From IMG/VR virus record IMGVR_UViG_3300019886_000004, positions 1-64,000 of that record: a stretch of DNA of 64,000 bases; one strand, 5' to 3'. Shown here in pieces: positions 29,959 to 40,682 of the stretch. Position 1 is the stretch's first letter. Each line of letters starts with the position of its first letter. This DNA comes from a virus. A program made the position numbers and the translations under genes. The notes beneath the pieces are model-generated. The model did no database searches. It was not told the DNA's origin and saw only the letters and a list, made by a program, of their open reading frames with translations.

Positions 29959-31131
29959 ATGTCACAAACGCAAGTTACACCCATTACTCAGGATGATCTT
30001 TCTCAAATACTTGCTGGAAAAGTTGAAAGTATTTTAACTCCTACAGATGAGACAAAGAAAGAAGAAAAAAATGATCCATTTAAACAGCCATTAATAGATA
30101 CGACTTTTAAATGGAATGAACTACAAACGCTAGTAAAGGATGAAGAAAAAGATGAGGAAGAAATTATTCCAGCTAGTAATGATAATGGAACAACTCAAGA
30201 AGAAAAGAAAACTGTAGGTAGAAGAGTTACTGATTTGGTCTCAATTGTAAATGAACTTGTAGAATCTGGAGAATTAAAACCTTTTGAAGAAGGTGGACCA
30301 AAAACAAACGAAGAAGCAAAAGAATTAATAAAACTTAATCTTGCTGAAACAAAAAAGTCTACAATTGAAGATATTTGGAAAGAAAAGATTGAAAGTTATA
30401 GTCCACAAATACAAGCTATTTTAGCTTATGCAGAACAGGGTGGAAGCGATGTTAGTCCTTTAATTTCTGCAATATCTGAAGTAGAGAGAAATAATAATCT
30501 TGATTTAGAAACAGAAGAAGGACAAGAAGGAGTTATTACAGAGTTTCTAAAAGTTAGTGGTTGGTCTCCTGAAGATATAAAAGAAGAAATTGAAACTGCT
30601 AAAGATTTAGGAAAACTTAAAGTAAAAGCTGAAAAATTCTTACCAAAGCTTAACCAGATGAATGAACAAAGAATTCAGGCAATTATGGAAGAGCAGTCTC
30701 AGAGAGAAAGACAGGCAGATGATGCAAGAAATAAGTACTTAAGTACTATAAAAAATACTCTTGATAAAGATAAACTAGGTGAAGTTAGATTAAGTAGACA
30801 AGACAAAGCTATGATTTGGGAAGGTCTTACAGACGTTCGTCATAGGTCTTGGTCTGGTCAACCAACCAATTTATTCTTTAAAAAATTAGAAGAGATGCAA
30901 GCAGGTGATAAAGCAGATTATGATCATTTTTTAGAAATAGTTTATCACACTTTAAATAGAACATCTTTTAAAGATAAATTAAAAGAAGAAATTAAAACTG
31001 CTGAAACAGTAGATACAGTTAGAAAACTGAAATCTCAAGAAAGAAAAGCTACCTCTAACGAAACAATGTTCGAAGAACAGCCTAATAAGAATACTGTAAA
31101 AAGACAGGCGTTCAAGAATCCGTGGGGATAA
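29959..31131 (+). CDS. acidic scaffold-like head protein
   Basis: 390 residues, very rich in Glu/Lys, with long helices (about 130-330) and a disordered N-terminus. The position between portal and major capsid protein, plus composition, fits a scaffolding or internal head protein that shapes the prohead. No protease domain seen. Confidence 0.7.
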   Translation: MSQTQVTPITQDDLSQILAGKVESILTPTDETKKEEKNDPFKQPLIDTTFKWNELQTLVKDEEKDEEEIIPASNDNGTTQEEKKTVGRRVTDLVSIVNELVESGELKPFEEGGPKTNEEAKELIKLNLAETKKSTIEDIWKEKIESYSPQIQAILAYAEQGGSDVSPLISAISEVERNNNLDLETEEGQEGVITEFLKVSGWSPEDIKEEIETAKDLGKLKVKAEKFLPKLNQMNEQRIQAIMEEQSQRERQADDARNKYLSTIKNTLDKDKLGEVRLSRQDKAMIWEGLTDVRHRSWSGQPTNLFFKKLEEMQAGDKADYDHFLEIVYHTLNRTSFKDKLKEEIKTAETVDTVRKLKSQERKATSNETMFEEQPNKNTVKRQAFKNPWG

Positions 31132-31158
31132 AAATATTTAAAACACCTTATATAAATT

Positions 31159-32775
31159 ATGGCAATTCCATCAAGTATTAACGGTATATTTTTCCGTGAT
31201 ACCGCATACGATGTTTCACAACATCTAGACAAAAGCCACTTGTTGGCTATACAGCCTGAAACACCACAAGACTTAGGTATTGTGGACATGTGGGCTTTTA
31301 TTCAGAAACGCGAGATGCCTCTATACAAGATGGCTAATTTCGGTGGTAAAGGTACAATCATGACTGATACTCAACAGTACATGTTCAAAGTACCAGTAGC
31401 TATCGATGATATGGCTGAAATTGTAAAAGATATTTCGATAGATGAGAAACCTGGTACTGATGGTAAAGCCTTCAAGATTCTGGTTAATCAAGAAAGATTT
31501 GGACATGGTTCTATTCTGAAGTTTGATAAATACGGAAGAACTGAACTTGTTGTTACACATGATCCTATTCGTAGAGTTGGTGATGCTTTCGAATACACAG
31601 TTAAGTTGGTTAATAACAACAACGCTGGTTATCTTGATAGGCGTTATCTTGCTCCTGGTATTCGTATACAGAAAATAGGTTCTGTTCGTTCTCCTGAATT
31701 TGGTCAGGCTTGGGATCATACCAAATATACTGGTGCAGCTATGCGTGAGTATATGAACTATGTAGGTATGGCCGAAGCTAATGATCACTATTATGTTTCT
31801 AAAGAAGCTTCCATTATGGGAGTTGATAAGAAAATTGTAGAATTCATTCAGATTGATGGTCTTAAAGAAGATGTTGGTATTCCAAGTCTTGAACGTTACA
31901 TGGAATCTGCTGGTGTAAGCAAGTATGATCTTGCTACCAAGATGAAAAATGGTGATGTTCGTGTTAGCTGGGCAACTGTAATGGATGTCAAGTGTATACA
32001 GAAAATCGCTACTGATATTGAAAATTACCTCATGTGGGGTTCTGGTGGACGAGTATTTTTAGATGGTCAGGATGAAGTTATCTTGCCTGTAGGTCTATGG
32101 TCTCAGATTGATGGTGGTGGATACAAACATATTTATACCCGTGACAGCTTTAATTTAGATATGTTCAGAACTGTAATTCAGAACTTTTATCATGGTAAAG
32201 TTGACTATAAAGGACCTGATCCTAATCGTGTACTTTATGTTCAAACAGGTCTTGCTGGTATGTATCTTGCTAACGAAATGATTCGTAAAGAAGCAAATGC
32301 ACATAGCTTGATTTATAATGGTACTGATGTTGGTGCTCTGAAAGGCGATAGACTTAATTTGTCTTTTGGTCTTTTCTATACCGAAATTATCATACCATTT
32401 ATTGCTACTCTCCGTTTCATATATAATCCTGCTCTTGATAATACTGTTGTTAATAGTGTTGAAAATCCACAGATCGATGGTTTTAATCTCTCCTCGTATT
32501 CTTTTATTGTATTTGACGTAGATGAACTTGGTGGAGCAGATAATATCAAATTGTTGAAGTGGTCTAGAGACAATGAACTTCACTGGAAGGTTGAAAATGG
32601 TACCTGGTATCATCCTTCAACTCCTCTCTTAAATAGAGGTGGATTTGCTTCCAATGGTGATTTCTCTGGATATAAAGCTAAATTCTGGCAGAGATATCCA
32701 GCACTTTGGGTTAAAGATCCTACTCGTATATTGAAACTGGTAATGAAGAATCCTATAACGGGAAATACATTATAA
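31159..32775 (+). CDS. major capsid protein
   Basis: 538 residues. Position after the scaffold-like gene, length near 500, and beta-rich regular composition with codon usage unlike the small genes (many GGT, GCT, CGT) mark it as the major capsid protein of the crAss-like HK97-fold type. No downstream T-tract; the 114-base gap after it (32776-32889) holds a 10-bp palindrome AGAAGCTTCT. Confidence 0.82.
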   Translation: MAIPSSINGIFFRDTAYDVSQHLDKSHLLAIQPETPQDLGIVDMWAFIQKREMPLYKMANFGGKGTIMTDTQQYMFKVPVAIDDMAEIVKDISIDEKPGTDGKAFKILVNQERFGHGSILKFDKYGRTELVVTHDPIRRVGDAFEYTVKLVNNNNAGYLDRRYLAPGIRIQKIGSVRSPEFGQAWDHTKYTGAAMREYMNYVGMAEANDHYYVSKEASIMGVDKKIVEFIQIDGLKEDVGIPSLERYMESAGVSKYDLATKMKNGDVRVSWATVMDVKCIQKIATDIENYLMWGSGGRVFLDGQDEVILPVGLWSQIDGGGYKHIYTRDSFNLDMFRTVIQNFYHGKVDYKGPDPNRVLYVQTGLAGMYLANEMIRKEANAHSLIYNGTDVGALKGDRLNLSFGLFYTEIIIPFIATLRFIYNPALDNTVVNSVENPQIDGFNLSSYSFIVFDVDELGGADNIKLLKWSRDNELHWKVENGTWYHPSTPLLNRGGFASNGDFSGYKAKFWQRYPALWVKDPTRILKLVMKNPITGNTL

Positions 32776-32889
32776 ACTGGGCACGCGCTCAACTATTAGA
32801 CCATGAGGTGCAACTAGGATTTCAGTCAGAAGCTTCTAATTGCGGTGTCTCGATGATACCACTGATAGCAAATAAACCAAAAATAAACA

Positions 32890-33840
32890 ATGTCTACATT
32901 AACTAAAACAAAAGCTATAAGCATAGAATATATGCCTGTAGAAGATGAAATGGATCTTTCCAAACCCTTGGTGGTTGGTAAAGGTCTTACTGATAGATTT
33001 ATTAGAACAGAAGATCTTGGATATAGAATGTTCTTCGGAACTAAAAGATATATGTGTGGATTGGATAAAGAAATTATCACATATGATACTTCTCTTACTG
33101 AAGAAGAAAAGAAAGCTAAGATTGAAGAAATAGATGAGATTGTTAATCGTCTTGAACAGTTCTTTGGTAAAGGTACTCTTGATCCAACAAATGGAACACA
33201 TTGGTCCAAAATTAATTTAGTTATAGATAGAAAGACAACAAACTTAGATCTTTCTAATCCTAAAAATGAACTTATATATCATTGTATTAGGGCAGGTGGT
33301 TTTAGTTTTGTATCTCCTACAATGGAAGGTGCAAGAGATGGTAAATCTCCTTTTTATATAGTAGAACCAATGGAATATGCTGAAAGTAGAATTGCCAATA
33401 AAGAAATCATAAATAAAGCGATTTCTACGCTTCAGAAACTTTACGAAGGTAAATCTTATGATGATCTGTTTTTCCTGGGTAAATATATTTTACCTGTTGA
33501 AAAAATGTATACTAGACGTAGTCCTAAAGCAATGCTTTATGAAGATCTAGATAAATATATAAATGGTGAACTAGTAAGAGGTTCTAAAATAGGTTCTGCT
33601 AAGAAATTCTTAGAAGCAACCAAGAAAAGTAAAACTGATATGGTAGTTACTTGTATGGTTAAGGATGCTGAATATATGGGTTTTATTTATTCTAATCAAG
33701 CTGGTGAACTTAAAAATAATGAAACAGGTGGAATATATGGTACTACAATTGAAAAAGTAGTTACACATCTTTTGAATCCAGCGTACGAGCATGAACTAGA
33801 AAATGTTAAAGTAAGAGTAGAAAAAAAGTGGTCTGAATAA
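32890..33840 (+). CDS. conserved head/connector protein, 316 residues
   Basis: Alpha/beta protein, Lys/Glu-rich, starting MSTLTKTKAISIEYMPVEDE. It has no domain I recognise. Place directly after the capsid gene fits a crAss-like head-completion or structural protein. It abuts the next gene with no gap. Confidence 0.65.
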   Translation: MSTLTKTKAISIEYMPVEDEMDLSKPLVVGKGLTDRFIRTEDLGYRMFFGTKRYMCGLDKEIITYDTSLTEEEKKAKIEEIDEIVNRLEQFFGKGTLDPTNGTHWSKINLVIDRKTTNLDLSNPKNELIYHCIRAGGFSFVSPTMEGARDGKSPFYIVEPMEYAESRIANKEIINKAISTLQKLYEGKSYDDLFFLGKYILPVEKMYTRRSPKAMLYEDLDKYINGELVRGSKIGSAKKFLEATKKSKTDMVVTCMVKDAEYMGFIYSNQAGELKNNETGGIYGTTIEKVVTHLLNPAYEHELENVKVRVEKKWSE

Positions 33841-34536
33841 ATGATAGCTTCTTTGGTATTCATAAAGATAAAAGAACGTCTAAATAAACTAGATAGTGCA
33901 GACTACGATAATATAGAATGTTGGCAGGCAAGAGAGGCTTTTAATAAAGCTCAGTTAGAATGGGTAAGAAGACAAGTGCATGGTAAAAATGATACACAGG
34001 AGGGAGATGAAGAAACTAGACAAAGAGTTGATGATCTTCAAATTTTATTAACTCCAATAACTTTAGAAGTTAGACAAAATGAACTTTTCTTTGAAGCAAA
34101 ACATTTACCACTCAATTATCTTTATATAAAAAGAGCTACTCCATATATTAATCATGGAAAGTGTAAAAATAAAGTTATAACCTCTAAACTAAGAGAAGAA
34201 GCAAATGTGGATGATTATTTAGGAGATTGGTCAATGCAACCATCTTTTGAATTTGAAGAAACATTTCACACCATGATTAACAATACAATAAGAGTTTATG
34301 CAAATAATGAATTTGATGTTGAAGAACTGAGAATCATTTATTACAGAAAACCTAGAGAAATAAACTTCGGAACTTGTGTTCAAATGGATGGTTCATCAGG
34401 AGAAGAAATAGATCCAGAATTTAAAGATGATATAGTAGAACTATTGATTGATGATGCAGTTTCAATACTAGCTGGAGATATAGAAAGTCCAAATGCAATG
34501 CAAATAACAAAACAAAGAAGCGAAATTAATAATTAA
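33841..34536 (+). CDS. connector/ring-like protein, 231 residues
   Basis: Helical N-terminus (IKIKERLNKLDSADYDNIEC, NKAQLEWVRRQVHGKN) then beta-rich. The final helix (IVELLIDDAVSILAGDIES) has the DD-V-LAGD pattern seen in head-tail adaptor proteins of crAss-like phages. Likely one ring of the connector. Confidence 0.65.
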   Translation: MIASLVFIKIKERLNKLDSADYDNIECWQAREAFNKAQLEWVRRQVHGKNDTQEGDEETRQRVDDLQILLTPITLEVRQNELFFEAKHLPLNYLYIKRATPYINHGKCKNKVITSKLREEANVDDYLGDWSMQPSFEFEETFHTMINNTIRVYANNEFDVEELRIIYYRKPREINFGTCVQMDGSSGEEIDPEFKDDIVELLIDDAVSILAGDIESPNAMQITKQRSEINN

Positions 34537-34558
34537 TAACAATTAAACTCTCAAAAAC

Positions 34559-36502
34559 ATGAGTTTTTATCAAGAACTCCCATATCCCGTAATAATCGGT
34601 ACTGGGTCTCTTTTAACGAGTGGTGGCACTGAAAATCTAAAAGCTGGTCAAGTTGCACTAGTAGATGCTGACACTTATCAAGCTCTAAATGTAGGAGCTA
34701 CAGTAGTTGAACATCCTAGAGTACTTGTTGCTACCGGTTCTTGGCATACTGTCGATAGTCTTAGTAAATTTATAGGTGGACTTAAACAGTCTATTAAAAC
34801 TGAGTCTTTTCTCGCCAAAGATGTCCTGGAATTTCATCGTTCCAAACCCATTCCACTTACCCAAGATATTATACAGATTGGTTGGGATGGTGTAAATGCA
34901 TGCGATAGTCTCTCATTTAATTGTGGTACTTCCTACTTTTTCAAAGTAGATGTTAGTGGTGAAGACGTATTTCGTACGTATTCTCGTCCTCTGTACAGAT
35001 TTATAGAACTTAGGACTGACTGTTGTGCTGATTCTGGAGATTGTGCAACTGGTTGTAGCAATGCAACTGATCCTGGTTACTATGCTATAAAGCTTGCTAA
35101 CTTGATCAATGATGATGTAGAATTGAAATATTTTGTAAAAGCAGAAGCTGTAATTTCTAATTATTTAGCTACTACTGCCAATTATCGTAACTATAATATA
35201 CCGGTTTGTGATAATGGTGATGTTGTTGCTCTTACTACTATTCAATCTACCTATCCAACTAAAGCAATTACTAGAGTTTCTCGTTTGAATTCTACCTCAA
35301 CTTATCAGTTGCAGGATCTTATTACGAATGGTGCGCCTGCTAGTTATACTCCTACTGGCTCTATTTTATTGGCTGTTTGTGGAACCTGTCCTTCTGGATA
35401 TACTACTGTAGCTTCTAAAGATTACTACATTGTTCGCAGACCAATAGCTGGTTCTGAAAACTTTGCGGGTGGTACTTCTACTTTTGTAGGTACTGTCAAT
35501 ACAGATTATTCTGTGACTGGAAGTACTTTCTTGGGTCAAGATGGTGCTGTTGCACTTGTTCAGATTAGTGTAGCTGCTGGAACTACTGTCACTGCTCTTA
35601 AAGATGATGTAGTTATATTCAGTCATACTTTGGAAGCAAGATGTACTCCTCCTGCTAATTCCGCTATTGCTTGGGTTGCTGTTCAAGATCTTTATAAAGG
35701 TACTCGTACACAGACTTTGACATTACAGAAACCTTGTGGTACTGGTAATAGACTTACTGATGTTCAGGCATTCTATGCTAGTGATACAAGCATTGTAGCT
35801 AGTTCAATAACTGTTCTTCTAAGTGGCACATGTGCTGATACTTATCAGTTATCTCAATACAGCGATTTTGCTGTTGTTGATGATTGCTTGAGTCCTGCTC
35901 CTGTAATTTATAGTACTGTTCAATCATTTGAAGGTTTTACGTGGAGAGATGCTGCATGTGGTGCTAGTAATTTGGCTCCCGCTGCTCCGGTAAGTCCTGT
36001 ATATGCTGGTGTTAGAATACTTGGTGCATATGCTGATGTTAGATTTGGAAATTGTTCTTTCGAACCAACAGATTACTTCAGTACTCGTCCTTTGAGAATT
36101 AGAGTCTCTCAAGTTGATTCCACTGGTAATCCTTGTGATCTTGGAACAAAAGTTACCCAAATTCAATATGGTACTGTTGCTACTCAGACTGGTGAATATA
36201 TGATCCGTCAGTATCTAAAAGCAGCTTCTCTTGAAGCCTATAACGCTTGGAGTTCTGATCCTCGTATCAGGGATGTGCTCGATCAAAACATTCTTAGTTT
36301 TATCGATCGTACTAAATTGTACAATATGTATTACTTAGTATATACGATGGATAGATTTAGAGCTAACTTTGCAATTAGTCAACCTAATGATAAGTTTGAA
36401 ACTATCATAGCTTTTCCAACGGATGTGGATACCACAAACTTTGAAACACTATTTAGTGGTTTCTTCTCTCAGGTCGGTGTATATCTGAAAGATAGGAAAT
36501 AA
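34559..36502 (+). CDS. major virion protein, possibly auxiliary capsid or tail-associated
   Basis: 647 residues, Thr/Ser/Cys-rich beta protein beginning MSFYQELPYPVIIGTGSLLT. Shares the codon style of the capsid gene and is closed by a strong terminator (36524-36561), so it is probably abundant. A Cys cluster at about 158-172 suggests disulfides or metal. Architecture could be auxiliary capsid, head fibre or tail tube; sequence alone does not decide. Confidence 0.6.
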   Translation: MSFYQELPYPVIIGTGSLLTSGGTENLKAGQVALVDADTYQALNVGATVVEHPRVLVATGSWHTVDSLSKFIGGLKQSIKTESFLAKDVLEFHRSKPIPLTQDIIQIGWDGVNACDSLSFNCGTSYFFKVDVSGEDVFRTYSRPLYRFIELRTDCCADSGDCATGCSNATDPGYYAIKLANLINDDVELKYFVKAEAVISNYLATTANYRNYNIPVCDNGDVVALTTIQSTYPTKAITRVSRLNSTSTYQLQDLITNGAPASYTPTGSILLAVCGTCPSGYTTVASKDYYIVRRPIAGSENFAGGTSTFVGTVNTDYSVTGSTFLGQDGAVALVQISVAAGTTVTALKDDVVIFSHTLEARCTPPANSAIAWVAVQDLYKGTRTQTLTLQKPCGTGNRLTDVQAFYASDTSIVASSITVLLSGTCADTYQLSQYSDFAVVDDCLSPAPVIYSTVQSFEGFTWRDAACGASNLAPAAPVSPVYAGVRILGAYADVRFGNCSFEPTDYFSTRPLRIRVSQVDSTGNPCDLGTKVTQIQYGTVATQTGEYMIRQYLKAASLEAYNAWSSDPRIRDVLDQNILSFIDRTKLYNMYYLVYTMDRFRANFAISQPNDKFETIIAFPTDVDTTNFETLFSGFFSQVGVYLKDRK

Positions 36503-36523
36503 TAATCCTCCTTTTTATAAGTA

Positions 36524-36561
36524 AGGGATTCAGCTGGCAGATGTCTGCTGGGTCCCTTTTT
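36524..36561 (+). terminator. strong terminator after the virion-protein gene
   Basis: AGGGA..CAGC..GCAG / CTGC..GCTG..TCCCT nested stem with ATGT loop, then TTTTT. Ends the capsid-rich transcript. Confidence 0.85.
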
Positions 36562-36575
36562 AATTAAACTAAAAA

Positions 36576-37121
36576 GTGGTAAGTAAATTAAATGTAGATT
36601 ATATTGATAGTAATAACCCGAAAACATTCAGGTTAATTGATGATAGTGAATATAATCCAAAAGTTACTATTAACTCACCTACATTACAAATAACTCCTCC
36701 TGGATTTAATTATCCTACTGTCTTCACTGTAGAACCATATTTTAATATGGTTTTTAATGCTTCTATATTAAATATATTAAAAGTAAAAAGCTATAAACTT
36801 TTGGCTGATTTACCAGATGGTATATATGGTATAAAATATTCTATAACTCCTAGTACAGAATTATTTGTAGAATATGATTATTTTAGAACAGTAAAACTTA
36901 GAGAAAAGTTCTCTAGAATTACTTGTGGATTATTAGATAAAAAAAGAGATTATACAGTAAATCAATTTGAAGAAATAAAACAGGAAGTACTTTGGATAGA
37001 TCAATTAATTGATGCTTCCAAGTATAAAACTGAGATATGTGGAGAACCTGAAAAAGGAATATTGCTATACAATGAAGCTAGTTTTTTACTAGATAAATAT
37101 ATAAGTTGTTTAACATGTTAA
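36576..37121 (+). CDS. conserved phage structural protein, 181 residues
   Basis: Starts with GTG 36576. Beta-rich N-terminal half (LADLPDGIYGIKYSITPSTE, a pattern I recall from crAss-like tail-region proteins), helical C-terminus ending in Cys-containing ISCLTC. Overlaps the next gene by 16 bases. Confidence 0.6.
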   Translation: MVSKLNVDYIDSNNPKTFRLIDDSEYNPKVTINSPTLQITPPGFNYPTVFTVEPYFNMVFNASILNILKVKSYKLLADLPDGIYGIKYSITPSTELFVEYDYFRTVKLREKFSRITCGLLDKKRDYTVNQFEEIKQEVLWIDQLIDASKYKTEICGEPEKGILLYNEASFLLDKYISCLTC

Positions 37122-37363
37122 GATTTAAAAGTTATGATTTGGGTTGTCAAATAGCAAGTCTTATTTATGATAAGTTCTTAATACAATCTTATGGTGTTAA
37201 AAATTGTGATATAAATTATAAAGAGGGAGATTTAATAGAGAAAATATTAGTTAAGAAAATAACGGATAACGGAGATTTTTGTGAGAATTTTCCTAGGTGT
37301 AAAAGAGAAGAGTTCTTTTCAAAACCTCTTCGTTTACCTGATACTATTTTAAGAATCCGATAA
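37106..37363 (+). CDS. hypothetical protein, 85 residues
   Basis: Cys-containing alpha/beta protein coupled to the preceding gene. Not recognised. Confidence 0.55.
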   Translation: MFNMLRFKSYDLGCQIASLIYDKFLIQSYGVKNCDINYKEGDLIEKILVKKITDNGDFCENFPRCKREEFFSKPLRLPDTILRIR

Positions 37364-37373
37364 AACCAAATTT

Positions 37374-37538
37374 ATGAATGAGTGCCCAAAATGCCAAAAC
37401 AAGATAGGATGTTCTTGTAGTGGTGGATCTCAGTTAGTGAAAGCATCCGATGGTACACAAGTTTGTAGTAAATGTATAGCTCAATACGAAGAGTATAGAG
37501 CATTACTAAATGCATCTAAATCTGTTAAAACGAATTAA
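37374..37538 (+). CDS. 54-residue Cys4 zinc-ribbon protein
   Basis: ATG 37374, TAA 37536-37538. Begins MNECPKCQNKIGCSCSGGSQ and continues to VCSKCIAQYEEY; CPKC and CSKC, with CSC between, form a zinc ribbon. Common in crAss-like phages next to tail genes in my recollection. Spaced between two structural genes. Confidence 0.7.
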   Translation: MNECPKCQNKIGCSCSGGSQLVKASDGTQVCSKCIAQYEEYRALLNASKSVKTN

Positions 37539-37543
37539 TAACT

Positions 37544-39256
37544 TTGAAAGCTAAAAATCAAAATAGAACTTGTCCAGATGTATTGTCAAATGAATGTATT
37601 GTTTGGCAGAGCGGAGATGTTCCTTTTTTACACATATATAATGGTGATCCTCTAGATATATCAGAAAAACAATTAGCAGATAGTTTAGTTTCAGTTTATG
37701 AGAAAATAGATATGTCTATTATAGACATGCATTGTATTTCTGATAACTGTGCTCAAAAAGCTAAAGATACTTCTTTACAAGCCGTTATACAGGTTTTATT
37801 TGATAATCAATGTTGTTTAACAGATTTAATTAAGTCTAGTGGTAGTAATACAGTATTAGCTACCATAAGTGTAAATATGAGGTGTTTGACAAAGTTTGAT
37901 GACTTTGGAAATACTCTTCCTCAAGATTTAAATCAATCCATACAATCACTTGTAAATCAAGTATGTCAAACTGTAGTAGATGTAACAAGTCTTAGAGGTG
38001 AAGTACAAGACATACAAAAACAGGTAGATGCTATAAATACTACACCTGTCATACCTCCTGAACCAAATATTACAACTTGCCTTACTTCTTTAAGACCCAT
38101 TAGTCAAACTGTTCCTATAGTAGCAAAAGCTGTTTGTGATATGCAAACTCTATTTGGAGCGGCCGCAGATGCTACACAAGCAATGTCTCAACAGTGTGAT
38201 AATTTAAATACTAAGTTTGCTACTGTACAAGGATGGAATACTTCTATAAGTAATTTAGCTCAATCGTTTGGAAATCTTTGGATTTTAGCTTGTGATTTAA
38301 ATACAAGGTTGACGCTTATTGAAAATAATTGCTGTAAAGTAAATTGTGATAGTATCAAATTAGGATTTGATGTTCAAGTTGATGCTAATGGAACTGGAGT
38401 ATTTCTTAAGTTTACATCAAGTGCTGGAACCTCTATACCTCCTTCTTTTGTAGATGCTGGTTCAACAGTTACATTTACAGATAAGAATAACAATTATGTT
38501 ACTTATCCATTAGTTATATCTAACAATGCTACTCAGGGTGATTTTGACCTTAGTGGTCTTGATGTAACTGATCCTATAACTATATCTGTTACAGCTATAT
38601 TAGCAGCAGATGGTTTAACTTGTGAAAAATGTATATCAAGAATGTACACTCTCGCTAACACAAGTTGTCCTGTTTGTCTAGTAACTGCTGCTGGTACTAC
38701 AGGTAATGTAACAATATCTTACACTTTGCCAGGAAATCAAAATATACAACAGTTAACATTACAAAATGGACAAACTGGATACATACAAAAAAATGCTATT
38801 ATAATAGCAATAAGTACTACAGGAGACGTAACCGCAGATTCAACTTGTATAGATCTTACTCCTCCTCCGACAGTTTGTTATCTATTCAGATGGGAACATT
38901 CAACACCATTAAATGACACCTTTGCAGATGCTCATTTCACTAATGTAATAATTGGAAATTTAAATTATACAATAGATGCACCTTATAGAAATGGTAGTCT
39001 TGCTGGTCAGGAATTATTAGCAGCCATTGGTGCAGTAGTACCTAATGGTTTAATGACACCATTGTGTAGAATTGAAGATAGTACTACCAATAGCACTATA
39101 TCTGTACAGGTACCGAAATCAATAGCAATTCCAATGATAAAAATAACTAATCCTACTAGTGATAATGATAATAAATTCTTATATCTAATTGCTGAAGTTA
39201 GTACTAATGCTGGTAGTGATTGTGGATGTAATCAATCATCAGGTGGCAATTTATAA
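37544..39256 (+). CDS. tail-fibre-like surface protein, Cys-rich
   Basis: 570 residues, TTG start at 37544. N-terminal domain (CPDVLSNECIVWQSGDVPFL) has the same head type as the next gene, so both probably dock on the same site. Residues about 110-170 are a predicted coiled coil. The C-terminal half has beta-sandwich-like domains ending in a short Cys tail (GSDCGCNQSSGGNL). Likely virion surface. Confidence 0.55.
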   Translation: MKAKNQNRTCPDVLSNECIVWQSGDVPFLHIYNGDPLDISEKQLADSLVSVYEKIDMSIIDMHCISDNCAQKAKDTSLQAVIQVLFDNQCCLTDLIKSSGSNTVLATISVNMRCLTKFDDFGNTLPQDLNQSIQSLVNQVCQTVVDVTSLRGEVQDIQKQVDAINTTPVIPPEPNITTCLTSLRPISQTVPIVAKAVCDMQTLFGAAADATQAMSQQCDNLNTKFATVQGWNTSISNLAQSFGNLWILACDLNTRLTLIENNCCKVNCDSIKLGFDVQVDANGTGVFLKFTSSAGTSIPPSFVDAGSTVTFTDKNNNYVTYPLVISNNATQGDFDLSGLDVTDPITISVTAILAADGLTCEKCISRMYTLANTSCPVCLVTAAGTTGNVTISYTLPGNQNIQQLTLQNGQTGYIQKNAIIIAISTTGDVTADSTCIDLTPPPTVCYLFRWEHSTPLNDTFADAHFTNVIIGNLNYTIDAPYRNGSLAGQELLAAIGAVVPNGLMTPLCRIEDSTTNSTISVQVPKSIAIPMIKITNPTSDNDNKFLYLIAEVSTNAGSDCGCNQSSGGNL

Positions 39257-39277
39257 TAAATAATAAAATAATCAATA

Positions 39278-40675
39278 ATGGCATCTAATTGCAATAATAC
39301 AACATCTTCAAATAATAGTAATCAAACATTAGGTTGCCTTGATACATATAATACAAGTTGTATTCAGTATGATGGAGGTAATTTAATTTGCACTGATATA
39401 ACAACTGGTACATTTTTAAATGATGTTCTTTGTTCCATTAATAATCAATTGTGTACTTTAGAGGGAAATTCAGGTCTCATAAAAGTAGATGAAACAGATA
39501 CACATCCTGATACATTAATTGAAAAATTGGTAGCTGGTGCTAACATAGTTCTTACAGGTGTAGGTAGTGGCGATACTAAAAAAATAAGAATAGATGCAAT
39601 ACTAGGGGGTCAAATTGTTGATCAGTTAGTAAAAGTATCTGCTATAGATCAAACAAGTGGTTATTTAGATGATAAACTAATTGTAGGACCCTGTATGTAC
39701 ATACAGAAAGTAAATCCAGGTCTTAGTGAAAAACTACAAGTATTCATTGATTGGCAATGTGTTTTAAATCAATTAAATTTATTACCAGGATTTTGTACAT
39801 TGGTAAATAACTGTATACCAAATGCACCTACTGTGACTTGTCCATATATTTTACTTAATAATCCTAATATAAGTGGTTCTATTATAACAGCTACTTGGCT
39901 ATCTTCTGGAACTAGTTATAATGTATATGTAGATGGTAATTTGGCACCCAATATGCCAACAAATTCCCTTACATTTACTTCTGGTAATTTAGCTAATGGT
40001 TCTCATACTATTGAGGTAGTAGCATTATGTAATTCTGGAACTCCTCAAAGAGATAGCCAAACTTTCTTAGTGAATACTTCTTGTCCTGTACCAAGTCAAT
40101 TGGTTGCAATGATAAATAATGGAAGTGCTGGACTTAATTGGATACTTGATGCTAATTCTAATAATCAATCTCAAACAGTTCAGTATAAACTAAATACATC
40201 TGCTAACTACACAATAGCAGCATCTGTTAATTCAGTAACTACAACTTATACTATAAGTGGGCTTAATAAAAATTCAATTTATAACTTTCAAATTATAAAT
40301 AATTGTTCTGCTAGTGGTCCTTCACCATCTACTCCAGTTAGTGCAATTGAATTTACCTGTCCTACAGTGAATTTAACATCAACAAGTTCTACAGTTATTT
40401 ATTCCTTTGTAGGTCTTGGAGGTGATATAGATACTTATATTGTTACATTGCTAGATTCTACAGGTACAAATATAATTCAAACTAAAACAGAAACTTTACC
40501 GTTTCCTTCTACTATAACCAATACTTTTAGTGGTTTGGATTCTGTCACTGGTTATCAAATTCAAGTTACAGTAAAAGCGGCTCAATTTAATAAAGTTTGT
40601 ACTAGTCAAACAGTAACTACATCAGCAATACCAGCTTGTCCAAGTATTTCTAACTTTACGGCAACAATAAACTAA
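39278..40675 (+). CDS. FN3-repeat surface protein, N-terminal part
   Basis: 465 residues. N-terminal docking domain, then three or more fibronectin-type-III-like repeats, each starting with a Cys-Pro and ending in a YxFxxxNxC strand. The last repeat is cut after its first strand (SISNFTATIN) by TAA 40673. The rest of that repeat starts in the next frame. Confidence 0.7.
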   Translation: MASNCNNTTSSNNSNQTLGCLDTYNTSCIQYDGGNLICTDITTGTFLNDVLCSINNQLCTLEGNSGLIKVDETDTHPDTLIEKLVAGANIVLTGVGSGDTKKIRIDAILGGQIVDQLVKVSAIDQTSGYLDDKLIVGPCMYIQKVNPGLSEKLQVFIDWQCVLNQLNLLPGFCTLVNNCIPNAPTVTCPYILLNNPNISGSIITATWLSSGTSYNVYVDGNLAPNMPTNSLTFTSGNLANGSHTIEVVALCNSGTPQRDSQTFLVNTSCPVPSQLVAMINNGSAGLNWILDANSNNQSQTVQYKLNTSANYTIAASVNSVTTTYTISGLNKNSIYNFQIINNCSASGPSPSTPVSAIEFTCPTVNLTSTSSTVIYSFVGLGGDIDTYIVTLLDSTGTNIIQTKTETLPFPSTITNTFSGLDSVTGYQIQVTVKAAQFNKVCTSQTVTTSAIPACPSISNFTATIN

Positions 40676-40682
40676 ATAAATA